Assembly: GCF_013204885.1 (NCBI RefSeq)
Contig: NZ_JABMKX010000018.1
Location: 1 to 64,000, forward strand
Reading direction: 5' to 3'
DNA: 64,000 nucleotides
Source of the DNA: Paenibacillus tritici
GTDB lineage: Bacteria > Bacillota > Bacilli > Paenibacillales > Paenibacillaceae
Under the pieces are notes generated by a model. That model was not told the DNA's origin. It made no database searches and was given only the letters and a program-made list of their open reading frames with translations. Positions 34,106 to 42,135 of this stretch are shown piece after piece. Position 1 is the first letter of the stretch. Each line of letters begins with the position of its first letter. A program made the position numbers and the translations under genes.

Positions 34106-34447
34106 ATGGCTATGATAATCGCTGATAATGCCGGAGCTGTGCGTGAACAGCTCCAGGCTGGCGGAACGGTACTGGTGGATTACGGTGCGTCCTGGTGTCC
34201 GCCCTGCAGGACCCTGCTGCCGATTCTGGAAGAGCTGAACGCCGAGTATGGGGATGATGTGAGGATCATTAAGGTGGACTGCGATGAACTGCCGGAGCTC
34301 GCATCGGAAGCCGGGGTTATGAGTATGCCGACAGTGATCGTATACAGCGGCGGACAGCCCGTCGAGAAGCTGGTCGGCCTGCGGCCGAAATCCGTGTATC
34401 AGGGTGTGCTCAACAAAGTGGCTGGAGCAGTGCGCAGCAATCATTAA
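34106..34447 (+). CDS. Thioredoxin family protein
   Basis: A 113-residue thioredoxin with active site WCPPC (Cys31 and Cys34), where classic thioredoxin has WCGPC; the cis-Pro lies in VMSMPTVIVYSGG. ATG 34106 is chosen because AAGGAGGAG precedes it by seven bases. It shares a transcript with the MerR gene, so expression probably responds to the signal that MerR senses. Confidence 0.9.
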   Translation: MAMIIADNAGAVREQLQAGGTVLVDYGASWCPPCRTLLPILEELNAEYGDDVRIIKVDCDELPELASEAGVMSMPTVIVYSGGQPVEKLVGLRPKSVYQGVLNKVAGAVRSNH

Positions 34448-34530
34448 GCAACTAGGATGACCCGGGGCAGCTGCCGGGACTGTTCTTCGCATGAGGACGG
34501 CAGTGGCCCGTTCTAACCTAACCCAAGAGA

Positions 34531-34573
34531 CAAAGGCAGGACCCGCAAGGATTACAGCGGGGTCCTGCCTTTG
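34531..34573. terminator. Bidirectional terminator
   Basis: CAAAGGCAGGACCC arm pairs with GGGTCCTGCCTTTG; it separates the convergent thioredoxin and CHAD genes. Confidence 0.85.
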
Positions 34574-34606
34574 TATTTTTCCGGGTATGAATGGAAGATG
34601 ATGCCG

Positions 34607-35500
34607 CTATCTGGGAATCTGTTTAACAGGGACAACCTCGTTCTGATACAGGGCTTCCATTATCTCTGCGCGGAGCGTATCGGTGAAGGCTGCCCATACT
34701 TTTGGGCCAACATCCAGTTCTTCGCGTCCAATGGACTGCAGGGTCTCAAGGCTGACACGCTTGTCATTAATGACTCCGAGCTGCTCTTGAATGTCCTTAT
34801 AGAGGGCTTCATGGGCATGGAATTTCTGATTCAGCGCAAAAGCGGCCGCATTCGCAGTATAGCGCAGCTCTTTGGCTGCAATGCGCAGCTCATGAAGGGC
34901 CTCAAAGGCTTCCTTCCATTCCGTTTCAGGAGCCTTGAACAAGGTCTTGCAGGCTTTTTTCTTTTGTTCAAAGGCGACTTCAAGCTCGCGCATGACGACA
35001 TTGGCATCTTTTTTGGCTGCGAGCTTCTCTAATTGGGTCTCCATGAATGTATTCCACTGCGCTTCGAGTGTCCGGCCGGACAGCTTGGGCAGCTTGTTCT
35101 TCAGCTTCTTGCGGGAAGTCTCCCTTGAATCCTTCTGGTGGCCGATTACCGCCTTCAGCAGCTTGGCCGTCTTGTGTTCGCCCGCTTCTGTGACCGACTT
35201 CCGCCGGGCCTTGAACGACGCGATCAGTACATCGGCATCCCGGACCTTCCCAAGCTTCTTCTGTGCCTGCTTAAGGCTGCTGTACAATTCTGCTGTAACG
35301 GTGTGGCCCGGATCAAGAATGGATAAGAGGGTCAGCAGTTTACGGCTATTGACTCTGGCCTGATGGATATCTTCGTCTTTGAATCCGTTCAGCGCATCCT
35401 TGCTGTAGTCCTGAAAGTTAATATACAGCTTGTTCATGGCCTGTTCCCATTGTCTGGACTTGCTCACTTGCCTGTCCTTTGCCTGTTGTTCGGTGGTCAT
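34607..35500 (-). CDS. CHAD domain protein
   Basis: A 297-residue all-helical CHAD protein with conserved basic and His residues (DEDIHQARVNSRKLLTLLSI, then KVRDADVLIASFKARRK, and LHELRIAAKELRYTANAAAF). CHAD domains bind inorganic polyphosphate and often sit beside CYTH or ppk genes; none is adjacent here. ATG 35500 follows AGGAGTG. The lysine-rich middle (KKLKNKLPKL) fits polyanion binding. Confidence 0.9.
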   Translation of the reverse strand: MTTEQQAKDRQVSKSRQWEQAMNKLYINFQDYSKDALNGFKDEDIHQARVNSRKLLTLLSILDPGHTVTAELYSSLKQAQKKLGKVRDADVLIASFKARRKSVTEAGEHKTAKLLKAVIGHQKDSRETSRKKLKNKLPKLSGRTLEAQWNTFMETQLEKLAAKKDANVVMRELEVAFEQKKKACKTLFKAPETEWKEAFEALHELRIAAKELRYTANAAAFALNQKFHAHEALYKDIQEQLGVINDKRVSLETLQSIGREELDVGPKVWAAFTDTLRAEIMEALYQNEVVPVKQIPR

Positions 35501-35696
35501 GCGGCATCACTCCTAGGGGTTGTGTATAGCATGAACTTAAGCGAGAATCTTATGGCTGGTATATTCTTCTTATCTATTTAAGGATAACGGGTCCGGGCAG
35601 CTATTTCAAATCTGGAATTTAGACGTTGCTGCGGATGCCGCAGGGGGAGAGATCGGTTACAATATGACTAATTAGTGAGACTTAGGGGGAATGGGA

Positions 35697-36593
35697 ATGC
35701 GAAGTGAACCTTATAATGTGCTGGAGAACGGGGCGGCGGGAAGGCTGCCGGAGAAGCTGGTTGTCTTCACGCATGCGGGCGGTGAAGCAGAGGGAACAGC
35801 ATCCGTGCAGGATATGCTGGTCCCGTTTGCCTTCGAAGAGGTGCTGTGCCGTGATGTCGGAGCCGGGAAGGTTCCGCCTGTGCTGCATCTATGGAGTCAT
35901 CCCGGCGGTGTAGCACTCGGGCTGCGGGACAGTAAGCTGCCCCGTGCGGCTGAGGCGATGCAGGCGCTTGAGCAGCAGGGCATCCGCACGGCGGTCCGCC
36001 ATTCGGGAGGGGCTGCCGTGCCCCTGGATACGGGGGTAATCAACGTATCCCTGCTGCTCCCGAAGCCAGCCGGGAAGCTTGATTTCCACGATGACTTCCG
36101 GCTGCTGGCTTCGGTGATTACCGAAGCGGTAGCCGTGGGCCATCCGCAGGCAGCAGCGCTGATCCGGGCCGAAGAAGTCACCGGGTCGTATTGCCCCGGG
36201 GACTTCGACCTGGCGATCGGCGGCCGCAAGTTCTGCGGCATCGCCCAGCGCAGACAGAGCAGCGCGTACTTCGTCCACGCGTTCGTGATTGTGTCCGGCT
36301 CGGGGCTTGCGCGCGGAGAGCGCATCCGCCGCTTCTATATGGATGCAGCGGATGGCGATGAATCCCTGGATTATCCCCGCGTGCGGCCGGAGACCATCGC
36401 CGCGCTCGCTGAGCTGGGCGGCCCGGCTTCGGCGGCCGAATTCACCGCAGGAATCCGGCAGGTGCTTGCAAGCCGGGGGACCCTGCTGCTGCCCGAGGAG
36501 CAATTGCAGCAGGAGACAGGCTATAGCCTGCGGTACAGTGATCCGCAGGTGCTCGAGGCCGCGCGTATCCTACGGGAGAGGTACGCCCGCTGA
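35697..36593 (+). CDS. lipL: Octanoyl-[GcvH]:protein N-octanoyltransferase (LipL)
   Basis: A 298-residue member of the lipoate/biotin ligase fold. LipL moves octanoyl groups from GcvH to E2 subunits in Bacilli. SHPGGVALGLRDSKLPRA, RHSGGAAVPLDTGVINVSLL and GSYCPGDFDLAIGGRKFCGI are the family marks; Cys166 in SYCPG would be the acyl-carrying nucleophile. I use ATG 35697 because the ATG at 35691 overlaps the TAGGGGGA ribosome site. Gene ends 42 bp before a convergent nitrilase gene. Confidence 0.87.
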   Translation: MRSEPYNVLENGAAGRLPEKLVVFTHAGGEAEGTASVQDMLVPFAFEEVLCRDVGAGKVPPVLHLWSHPGGVALGLRDSKLPRAAEAMQALEQQGIRTAVRHSGGAAVPLDTGVINVSLLLPKPAGKLDFHDDFRLLASVITEAVAVGHPQAAALIRAEEVTGSYCPGDFDLAIGGRKFCGIAQRRQSSAYFVHAFVIVSGSGLARGERIRRFYMDAADGDESLDYPRVRPETIAALAELGGPASAAEFTAGIRQVLASRGTLLLPEEQLQQETGYSLRYSDPQVLEAARILRERYAR

Positions 36594-36635
36594 AGCGGCG
36601 CACCGGCTGAAGGTGAGACATCCACGCTATCGCAA

Positions 36636-37415
36636 CTACACATAGAACTCCGGTCTCCGGTCCGTGAAGACCGGGATTTGCTCCCGCACCTCCCGGACCC
36701 TGGCGAGGTCAATCTCGCCGCTAAGGATCTCTTCATGGCCGGAGGCCTCACACACAATATCACCCCAAGGATCAATGATCAGGGAATGTCCGCCGAAGGT
36801 ATTGGCCGGATCATCCCCCACCCGGTTGCAGGCCACAACGAAGCACTGATTCTCGATCGCCCGGCTGATCAGCAGGGCCCGCCAGTGGGACAAGCGGGGA
36901 AGCGGCCACTCTGCGCTGATGAACAGGATCTCAGCGCCTTCTGCCATATGGGCCCGGACCCACTCCGGGAACCGAATGTCGTAGCAGATCAGCCCGGCGC
37001 AGGAGATACCGTCCAGCTTGAACAGTCCTTTGGCGGAGCCGGGCTGGAGGTAGAGATGCTCCTCCATCAGCTTGAACAGATGCAGCTTGCTGTACTCCCC
37101 GGCGGGCGCACCGCTGCGGTCATATACATACATAGTGTTGGTAATGCCATTCGCCTGCCTGGCGGCGATGGAGCCTGCAACAATGTTCACCCCATATTCC
37201 CGGGCCAGACCTGACATTAAGGCAGCAGTGGCCTGTCCTCCGGGATCAGCGATATCATCAAGCCGGGTCAGATCATATCCCGTGGTCCATAATTCGGGAA
37301 GGATAATGCAGTCCGGCCGGCCTGCGGCAGCCTCACGAATTTTGCGCTCAGCGGCAGCATAATTCACCTCTGGTTTGCCAAAAGCTATATCGAGCTGAAT
37401 CAGAGCTATTTTCAT
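36636..37415 (-). CDS. Carbon-nitrogen hydrolase (nitrilase superfamily, MtnU/omega-amidase-like)
   Basis: A 259-residue amidase with the Glu-Lys-Cys triad at Glu41 (ILPELW), Lys110 (YSKLHLF) and Cys144 (GLICYDIRFPE). Length equals that of B. subtilis MtnU (YkrU) of the methionine salvage cluster, and the sequence is of the omega-amidase type. No other mtn gene is in the window. Start ATG 37415 after AAGGAGGAT. It is divergent from the MarR gene, with a palindrome between. Confidence 0.85.
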   Translation of the reverse strand: MKIALIQLDIAFGKPEVNYAAAERKIREAAAGRPDCIILPELWTTGYDLTRLDDIADPGGQATAALMSGLAREYGVNIVAGSIAARQANGITNTMYVYDRSGAPAGEYSKLHLFKLMEEHLYLQPGSAKGLFKLDGISCAGLICYDIRFPEWVRAHMAEGAEILFISAEWPLPRLSHWRALLISRAIENQCFVVACNRVGDDPANTFGGHSLIIDPWGDIVCEASGHEEILSGEIDLARVREVREQIPVFTDRRPEFYV

Positions 37416-37439
37416 ACGGAATCCTCCTTGAATTAATTA

Positions 37440-37453
37440 GTTGACGGGTCAAC
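37440..37453. promoter_or_regulatory. Candidate MarR operator
   Basis: GTTGACGGGTCAAC: 6-bp perfect arms around GG, placed 25 bp upstream of the nitrilase gene and about 70 bp before marR. Likely the binding site of the adjacent MarR regulator for one or both genes. Confidence 0.55.
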
Positions 37454-37520
37454 GATTTCGGTGTAAAGTATATTTTAGAAGAAAGGTTTTGCACAATTCA
37501 TTTGCGTGAGGGGGTTAATT

Positions 37521-37949
37521 TTGAGACAGATTCTGCCGGATGAACATAAGATTTTTGAACTGCTGCAGGCTCTGCACAAAGGAATCAGCCCCAAATTCGA
37601 GCGCTGCGCCGGCGTTACTCCCACCCGGTTCAGGCTACTGCAAGAGCTGTATACCGCTTCAGAGATCAGTCAGATTTCACTGCAAAAGCTGTTGGATATC
37701 GACGCTGCAGCCGTTACCCGTCACCTGAGAGGGCTTGAAGAGAACGGAATGATTACCCGCCGGAATAATCCTGCCGATAACAGAGTGACTCTCGTCACCC
37801 TGACCGCTCATGGCCGGGAGCATATAGATGCTTACCGGGAGAACAAGACCCAGTTCATCGGTGACCTGCTGGCCGGATTCAATGAACAGGAGCGAACTGA
37901 ACTCGCAGAGATGCTTACCCGGCTGCAACATAATATCAATGTACTGTAG
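37521..37949 (+). CDS. MarR-family transcriptional regulator
   Basis: A 142-residue regulator with a winged helix (SLQKLLDIDAAAVTRHLRGL, NGMITRRNNPADNRVTLVTL). TTG 37521 is chosen as start since GAGGGGG lies six bases upstream; GTG 37506 is part of that site. One Cys only (in ERCAGVT). It is followed by a nitroreductase gene and a quinol-monooxygenase-like gene, the make-up of quinone/electrophile-response operons controlled by MarR proteins such as MhqR in Bacillus. Confidence 0.88.
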   Translation: MRQILPDEHKIFELLQALHKGISPKFERCAGVTPTRFRLLQELYTASEISQISLQKLLDIDAAAVTRHLRGLEENGMITRRNNPADNRVTLVTLTAHGREHIDAYRENKTQFIGDLLAGFNEQERTELAEMLTRLQHNINVL

Positions 37950-37991
37950 CCGGCACCTATAATCAAACCATTTTAAAGGAGCTAATTATTC

Positions 37992-38627
37992 ATGAACACT
38001 ACCAAAAACAATGATTACATCAGCATTATTACAGGACGCCGCTCGATCCGCAAATACGATTCATCCGTCAAAATCAGCAAAGAGGAAATGACAGAGATTC
38101 TTACTGAAGCTACGCTGGCGCCGTCCTCCGTGAATATGCAGCCTTGGCGGTTCCTGATCATTGAGAGCCCGGAAGCCAAAGCCAAGCTGGCCCCTATTGC
38201 CAAGTTCAACCAGACTCAGGTCGAAACCTCCGCCGCTATGATTGCCGTATTCGGTGATATGAATAACTTCGATTACGCTGAACAAATCTACGGAACGGCT
38301 GTAGAACGCGGACTTATGCCTGCCGAGGTCAAAGAAAGACAGCTGGCCGCCCTGGGCGCCCACTTCGCCAAGCTGCCCGCAGATGTGAACAGAGAGACCG
38401 TGATGATTGACGCCGGTCTGGTCTCCATGCAGTTGATGCTGTCCGCCCGTGCACACGGGTATGATACCAATCCAATCGGCGGATTTGAAAAGGATCAGAT
38501 CGCTGAAATGTTCGGTATGGACAAAGAACGCTACATTCCGGTTATGCTGATTTCGATCGGAAAAGCACTTGAGGAGGGCTACGCCTCTGTCCGTCTGCCT
38601 ATCGACACGATTGCCCAGTGGAAATAA
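37992..38627 (+). CDS. Nitroreductase family protein
   Basis: A 211-residue FMN-dependent oxidoreductase: RRSIRKYDSS near the N-terminus, APSSVNMQPWRFLIIESPEA for FMN binding, and YDTNPIGGFEKDQIAEMFGM in the C-terminal half. Such enzymes reduce quinones or nitroaromatics with NAD(P)H. It follows marR by 42 bp and shares its transcript. Confidence 0.9.
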   Translation: MNTTKNNDYISIITGRRSIRKYDSSVKISKEEMTEILTEATLAPSSVNMQPWRFLIIESPEAKAKLAPIAKFNQTQVETSAAMIAVFGDMNNFDYAEQIYGTAVERGLMPAEVKERQLAALGAHFAKLPADVNRETVMIDAGLVSMQLMLSARAHGYDTNPIGGFEKDQIAEMFGMDKERYIPVMLISIGKALEEGYASVRLPIDTIAQWK

Positions 38628-38662
38628 CGCTATACCCATGAAATTTTAGGAGGAATATCCGA

Positions 38663-38959
38663 ATGATTATTATCCATGCCCTGCTTCATGTGAATCCTGC
38701 ACGGGAGGAAGAGTTCCTTGAAGCGGCGAAGCCAATGATTACTGCAACGCACGAAGAAGAGGGTAACCTGTCCTACGAGCTGTACAAACATGCAGCAGAC
38801 GGAAGTCTCTATATTATGGTTGAGACCTGGCGCGATCAGGCAGCAGTCGCCGCTCATAACACAAGCCCTCACTTTACCGCTTTTGCTGCCAGAGCGGGAG
38901 AGTTCCTGAGCGCACCGCTGGATGTTAAGGCGTATCATGCAGAGGAACTGAGCAAATAA
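38663..38959 (+). CDS. Putative quinol monooxygenase (ABM domain)
   Basis: A 98-residue antibiotic-biosynthesis-monooxygenase (YgiN-like) protein: IIHALLHVNPAREEEFLEAA, then EEGNLSYELYKHAADGSLYI and VETWRDQAAVAAHNTSPHFT. Last gene of the MarR-nitroreductase operon, 35 bp behind the nitroreductase, with GGAGGAATA upstream. A terminator follows. Confidence 0.88.
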   Translation: MIIIHALLHVNPAREEEFLEAAKPMITATHEEEGNLSYELYKHAADGSLYIMVETWRDQAAVAAHNTSPHFTAFAARAGEFLSAPLDVKAYHAEELSK

Positions 38960-38990
38960 TTGCCCCATGAATCATATGTTCTGTATCAGG

Positions 38991-39028
38991 GATGCCCAGC
39001 AGTGTTACGCTGCTGTGGCATCTTTTTT
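38991..39028 (+). terminator. Terminator of the MarR operon
   Basis: GATGCC-AGCAG...CTGCT-GGCATC hairpin followed by TTTTTT. Confidence 0.85.
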
Positions 39029-39114
39029 GTTGTATAGGAAATTATAACACTGTCTGTTATGGGACAAAGCGTGGGAAGAGTGCTCTTTGAATGATCTTGA
39101 GGCTGAATGAGTAA

Positions 39115-39293
39115 ATGAGGAGCCTAGAATGTATACGGAAAACCGAACACAATTGGACTGGAAGCGCCGCGTAGGCCGAATATAATCGTAAAACCGAACA
39201 CAATTGGATTGTGAGCGCCGCGTAGGCCGAATGTAATCGGAAAACCGAATACAATTGGACTGGACGTGCCACGTAGGCCGGATGCCCCGGAAT
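39115..39293. repeat. 51-bp tandem repeat array C
   Basis: Three units start with AACCGAA at 39141, 39192 and 39243, exactly 51 bp apart. Each holds ACACAATTGGACTG (core CAATTG; TACAATTGG in the third) then GCGCCGCGTAGGCCG. Just in front, ATGAGGAGC (39115) is the start of a B-type unit with a GTATAC core, so B-like sequence leads into this array. Not open in a consistent frame with a ribosome site. Confidence 0.88.
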
Positions 39294-39524
39294 GGGCAGA
39301 TGGGTAAGGGGGAGGACGAATGTCTGGAACGCAGAGGACGGGCAGCGGCCGGAAGTCCAAATGTTCACCGCAGTGACGTCGAAGCTTCAAGTTCAAATCT
39401 TAAGTGCGTCTTATCTATGTGCTTCCTGTCCAGATCTGCCCTACGTTTATAAACCGTGCAGGCGGGGTATCTTACCTTAGCCTCACTTGTCCTGCCATTG
39501 CAGGCGGTAGCCACAGGGGGATTC

Positions 39525-41177
39525 ATGAAGGAGATGAAGGGCAGCATGGACAACTTACATAGCAGCAGAAACAGCTATTCCTCACAAATACCTGCCGGGG
39601 AACGGGAGGAGCATGTGCAGCAGGATCTAATAGATTACGTGAATTACCATATATCCGGCGGGTCTCTGACACCGCTCACAGCAGGGGCGGAGGAGGCGGA
39701 CTCCAGATTCGCAGCCGTTCTGAAGAGCAGTGATATTCGCGCTTATCGTCAGGAATGCGGGGGCGTACTAACCGAGGTGCAGCAGTTAGAGCAGCTCCCC
39801 GGTGTGAGTCCTGAGATGCTATCACAGCTCGCAGGCGCTATATCCGGCCTGGATTCCGGGAAGCTCCGGGTCCTGGCGCCGCAGACCACCCGGCATAACC
39901 GGGTGGACCCTTATGTGAACGGGCCGCAGTGTCTGGATATGCTGCTCGGTGAGATCCGCAAGGCAGAACGGTATATTCATCTGTCCGTGATGCTGTTCTT
40001 CAATGACCAGTCGGGGAACCGGATCGCTTCCGAGCTGCTGCAAGCCCTTGAGCGCGGCGTTGAGGTGAGAGTGATGGTGAATTACACCGTCACCGCCCTG
40101 GGATACGGCAATAATCTGGAGGTGGGGCAATTCTCCAGGATTGCCGGGCGTCTGGAGCGGGCGGGAGCCAGGCTACTGGATACCTTTCACTCCTACTATG
40201 CTGCAGAGGAATGGGCGGTGAAGCGTAAGGTGCTGAAGTCGCAGGGTGTTCCGGAGAGCATTCTTTTTCTGCAGGACAAGGTGCAGGAGGATGTGGAGCT
40301 TACCGGACTGAATGTCATTGACCACCGCAAATTCATGGTTATAGACGGAACGACCGCTATTATCGGCAGTCTGAATATCGGGGACCAATATACGTATGCA
40401 ACTCCCATACAAGAAGCCCCGGGCCAGCAGGTAGACGGACGTCCGCTGGGTATTCCCGCGAAGGAGGAGGAGTGGCATGACGGCTGCTTCCGGATTCAGG
40501 GCGCTGCCGCTCAGCCGCTGAATGCTGTTTTTCAGTCCAGATGGCTGCTGCTGGGAGGCGATCACTTTGATATCGGGGCTCCGTTCTACCGCCCGGCGGT
40601 GAACTATGCATTCGGTGAGGAGGAATGTACGCTTTTCGTGAGCTTCCCCGGCAACCCGGTGAATCTGATTCAGCAATATCTTCTGGATCTGATCACCTAT
40701 GCCGCGGACGAGACCCTTATTCTGAATCCGTATCTGATTGATCAGGCCTTCTGGGACCGGCTGGGTGAAGTGGGCCCCGAGCGCGCCTGCCATATCTCGA
40801 TATGCAATCCGCTGGAGGTCAATGATCATCCGACGAACAAGGCGGCGGTACGCAGCAACATGTACGTTCCCTTCTCTAACGGGGTGTCTTTTTATGATTA
40901 CAGCAGTACAGAGCGGTTCTCCCACTGGAAAATCACCTACGACCGCAGGTCGCAGGCTGTATTTCATGGCTCGTATAATATCAATGAACGGAGTGCCTGC
41001 CATGATTTTGAGCTGGGAATGCTGGTCAAGGGCAGGAGCCTCGCAGAGAAGGTGAAGCGCATGATAGATTATGACCTTAGCGTCTCCCGCCGGATCAGTG
41101 ATAAACATGAATTCTTCAAACACCCCTGGCTGCATCCCAGCACGTATCTGAACAAGGCGACACAGAATTACACCTGA
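39525..41177 (+). CDS. Phospholipase D-like/cardiolipin synthase-like protein
   Basis: A 550-residue protein with two HKD motifs: DHRKFMVIDGTTAIIGSLNI (His near 266) and HWKITYDRRSQAVFHGSYNI (His near 467), which together form one active site in the PLD superfamily. Unlike typical cardiolipin synthases it has no N-terminal membrane helices and no signal peptide, so a soluble or peripheral enzyme is expected. The first ~120 residues are unmatched. Start is uncertain: ATG 39525 (GGGGG four bases before), 39534 or 39546. Confidence 0.85.
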   Translation: MKEMKGSMDNLHSSRNSYSSQIPAGEREEHVQQDLIDYVNYHISGGSLTPLTAGAEEADSRFAAVLKSSDIRAYRQECGGVLTEVQQLEQLPGVSPEMLSQLAGAISGLDSGKLRVLAPQTTRHNRVDPYVNGPQCLDMLLGEIRKAERYIHLSVMLFFNDQSGNRIASELLQALERGVEVRVMVNYTVTALGYGNNLEVGQFSRIAGRLERAGARLLDTFHSYYAAEEWAVKRKVLKSQGVPESILFLQDKVQEDVELTGLNVIDHRKFMVIDGTTAIIGSLNIGDQYTYATPIQEAPGQQVDGRPLGIPAKEEEWHDGCFRIQGAAAQPLNAVFQSRWLLLGGDHFDIGAPFYRPAVNYAFGEEECTLFVSFPGNPVNLIQQYLLDLITYAADETLILNPYLIDQAFWDRLGEVGPERACHISICNPLEVNDHPTNKAAVRSNMYVPFSNGVSFYDYSSTERFSHWKITYDRRSQAVFHGSYNINERSACHDFELGMLVKGRSLAEKVKRMIDYDLSVSRRISDKHEFFKHPWLHPSTYLNKATQNYT

Positions 41178-41244
41178 TATCCTCCTTGGCTCCAGGTCAT
41201 GTATAATGGCGTTATAACGACGAACGAAGATGGAGCCAATGAAG

Positions 41245-41625
41245 ATGAACATACACATTCTTGAAAAAGGTCTGCGGAAGGACGAGATCATATTTACGGC
41301 AGCGGAATTGGGGGAAGCCAGAGCCGTCTGGTGCGGCCCTGCCGTTCAACCGGGAGAGGTGCGGGAGGCTGAATTCGAGCTGCCCCAGCTCTTCATGCGC
41401 TGGGTGGATATAGTGCCTTCAGGCAGCACTGCCTGTGAGATGCGGATTGAGGGGAATACGGTCGTACTGACGGGTATCCTGGAGAATATAGAGGAAGACG
41501 GAACCGGTTATCTGCGGCTTGGCCGGGATCTGATTATGCTCGAATGTCTCGGCGAGCCGATGGCACTGGGCAGTTATGTCGAGATAAGGACCCGGGAAAT
41601 CAGGCTGTATCCGGTAAATCTGTAA
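41245..41625 (+). CDS. Hypothetical protein (126 aa)
   Basis: Starts MNIHILEKGL; ATG 41245 is preferred because GGAG at 41232 lies nine bases upstream, though ATGs at 41230 and 41239 are in frame. Acidic, beta-rich in appearance, two Cys pairs absent, no membrane segment. It shows segments IEGNTVVLTGILENIEEDGT and YVEIRTREIRLYPVNL. No family recognised. Confidence 0.65.
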   Translation: MNIHILEKGLRKDEIIFTAAELGEARAVWCGPAVQPGEVREAEFELPQLFMRWVDIVPSGSTACEMRIEGNTVVLTGILENIEEDGTGYLRLGRDLIMLECLGEPMALGSYVEIRTREIRLYPVNL

Positions 41626-41702
41626 GGGCGGCGTAGCCACCTTCCGGCAAATGAGCTACACTAATATAGATTGGCAAGTTCAGCATAAGGAGCAGAAGTT
41701 CA

Positions 41703-42029
41703 ATGAACAGCGATATTCAACAATTCAAGACAGAATTCTTCAAGGCGCTGGCTCATCCGATGCGGATTCGTATTCTGGAGCTACTAAGCGAGGGCGAGAA
41801 GAATGTGAACGAGATGCAGGCCATCCTGGGTTCGGAAGGCTCTGCGGTATCCCAGCAGCTTGCCGTGCTCCGGGCCAAGAATGTGGTCACCAGCGTCAAG
41901 GAAGGCACCACCGTCATCTATGCGCTCCGTGATCCTCTGATCAAGGATCTTCTGGCTGTGGCGAGACAGATCTTCGACAATCATCTGGTGAGCACCATCT
42001 CTTTGCTTGAAGGCATCCGCAGCGAATAA
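41703..42029 (+). CDS. ArsR-family transcriptional regulator without cysteines
   Basis: A 108-residue winged-helix protein: FFKALAHPMRIRILELLSEG, then LGSEGSAVSQQLAVLRAKNV and VKEGTTVIYALRDPLIKDLL. The sequence has no Cys, so it is neither an arsenic-type nor a persulfide (BigR-type) sensor; a metal could still bind through His/Asp. AAGGAGCAG precedes the ATG. The SulP transporter gene follows 106 bp downstream on the same strand. Confidence 0.88.
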   Translation: MNSDIQQFKTEFFKALAHPMRIRILELLSEGEKNVNEMQAILGSEGSAVSQQLAVLRAKNVVTSVKEGTTVIYALRDPLIKDLLAVARQIFDNHLVSTISLLEGIRSE

Positions 42030-42093
42030 CCCCGGCTTCCGGGGGCGGATTACCCCGTTGACAAGAGCGGCGGGCAGGAGTAATGTGGGTTAT

Positions 42094-42116
42094 ATATTCA
42101 AATAATCAGATATTTA
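42094..42116 (+). promoter_or_regulatory. Possible ArsR operator before sulP
   Basis: ATATTCAAATAATCAGATAT resembles the ATTCAAATAAT-type sites of ArsR regulators, as an imperfect inverted repeat. It lies 20-40 bp before the sulP start codon. Weak match; no clear -35/-10 pair was assigned. Confidence 0.3.
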
Positions 42117-42135
42117 GAGAAAAGAAGGTTAGAAA

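Noticed and set aside
40173..41291. 372-aa minus-strand ORF opposite the phospholipase D-like gene
   Set aside because: Shadow of the two-HKD protein.
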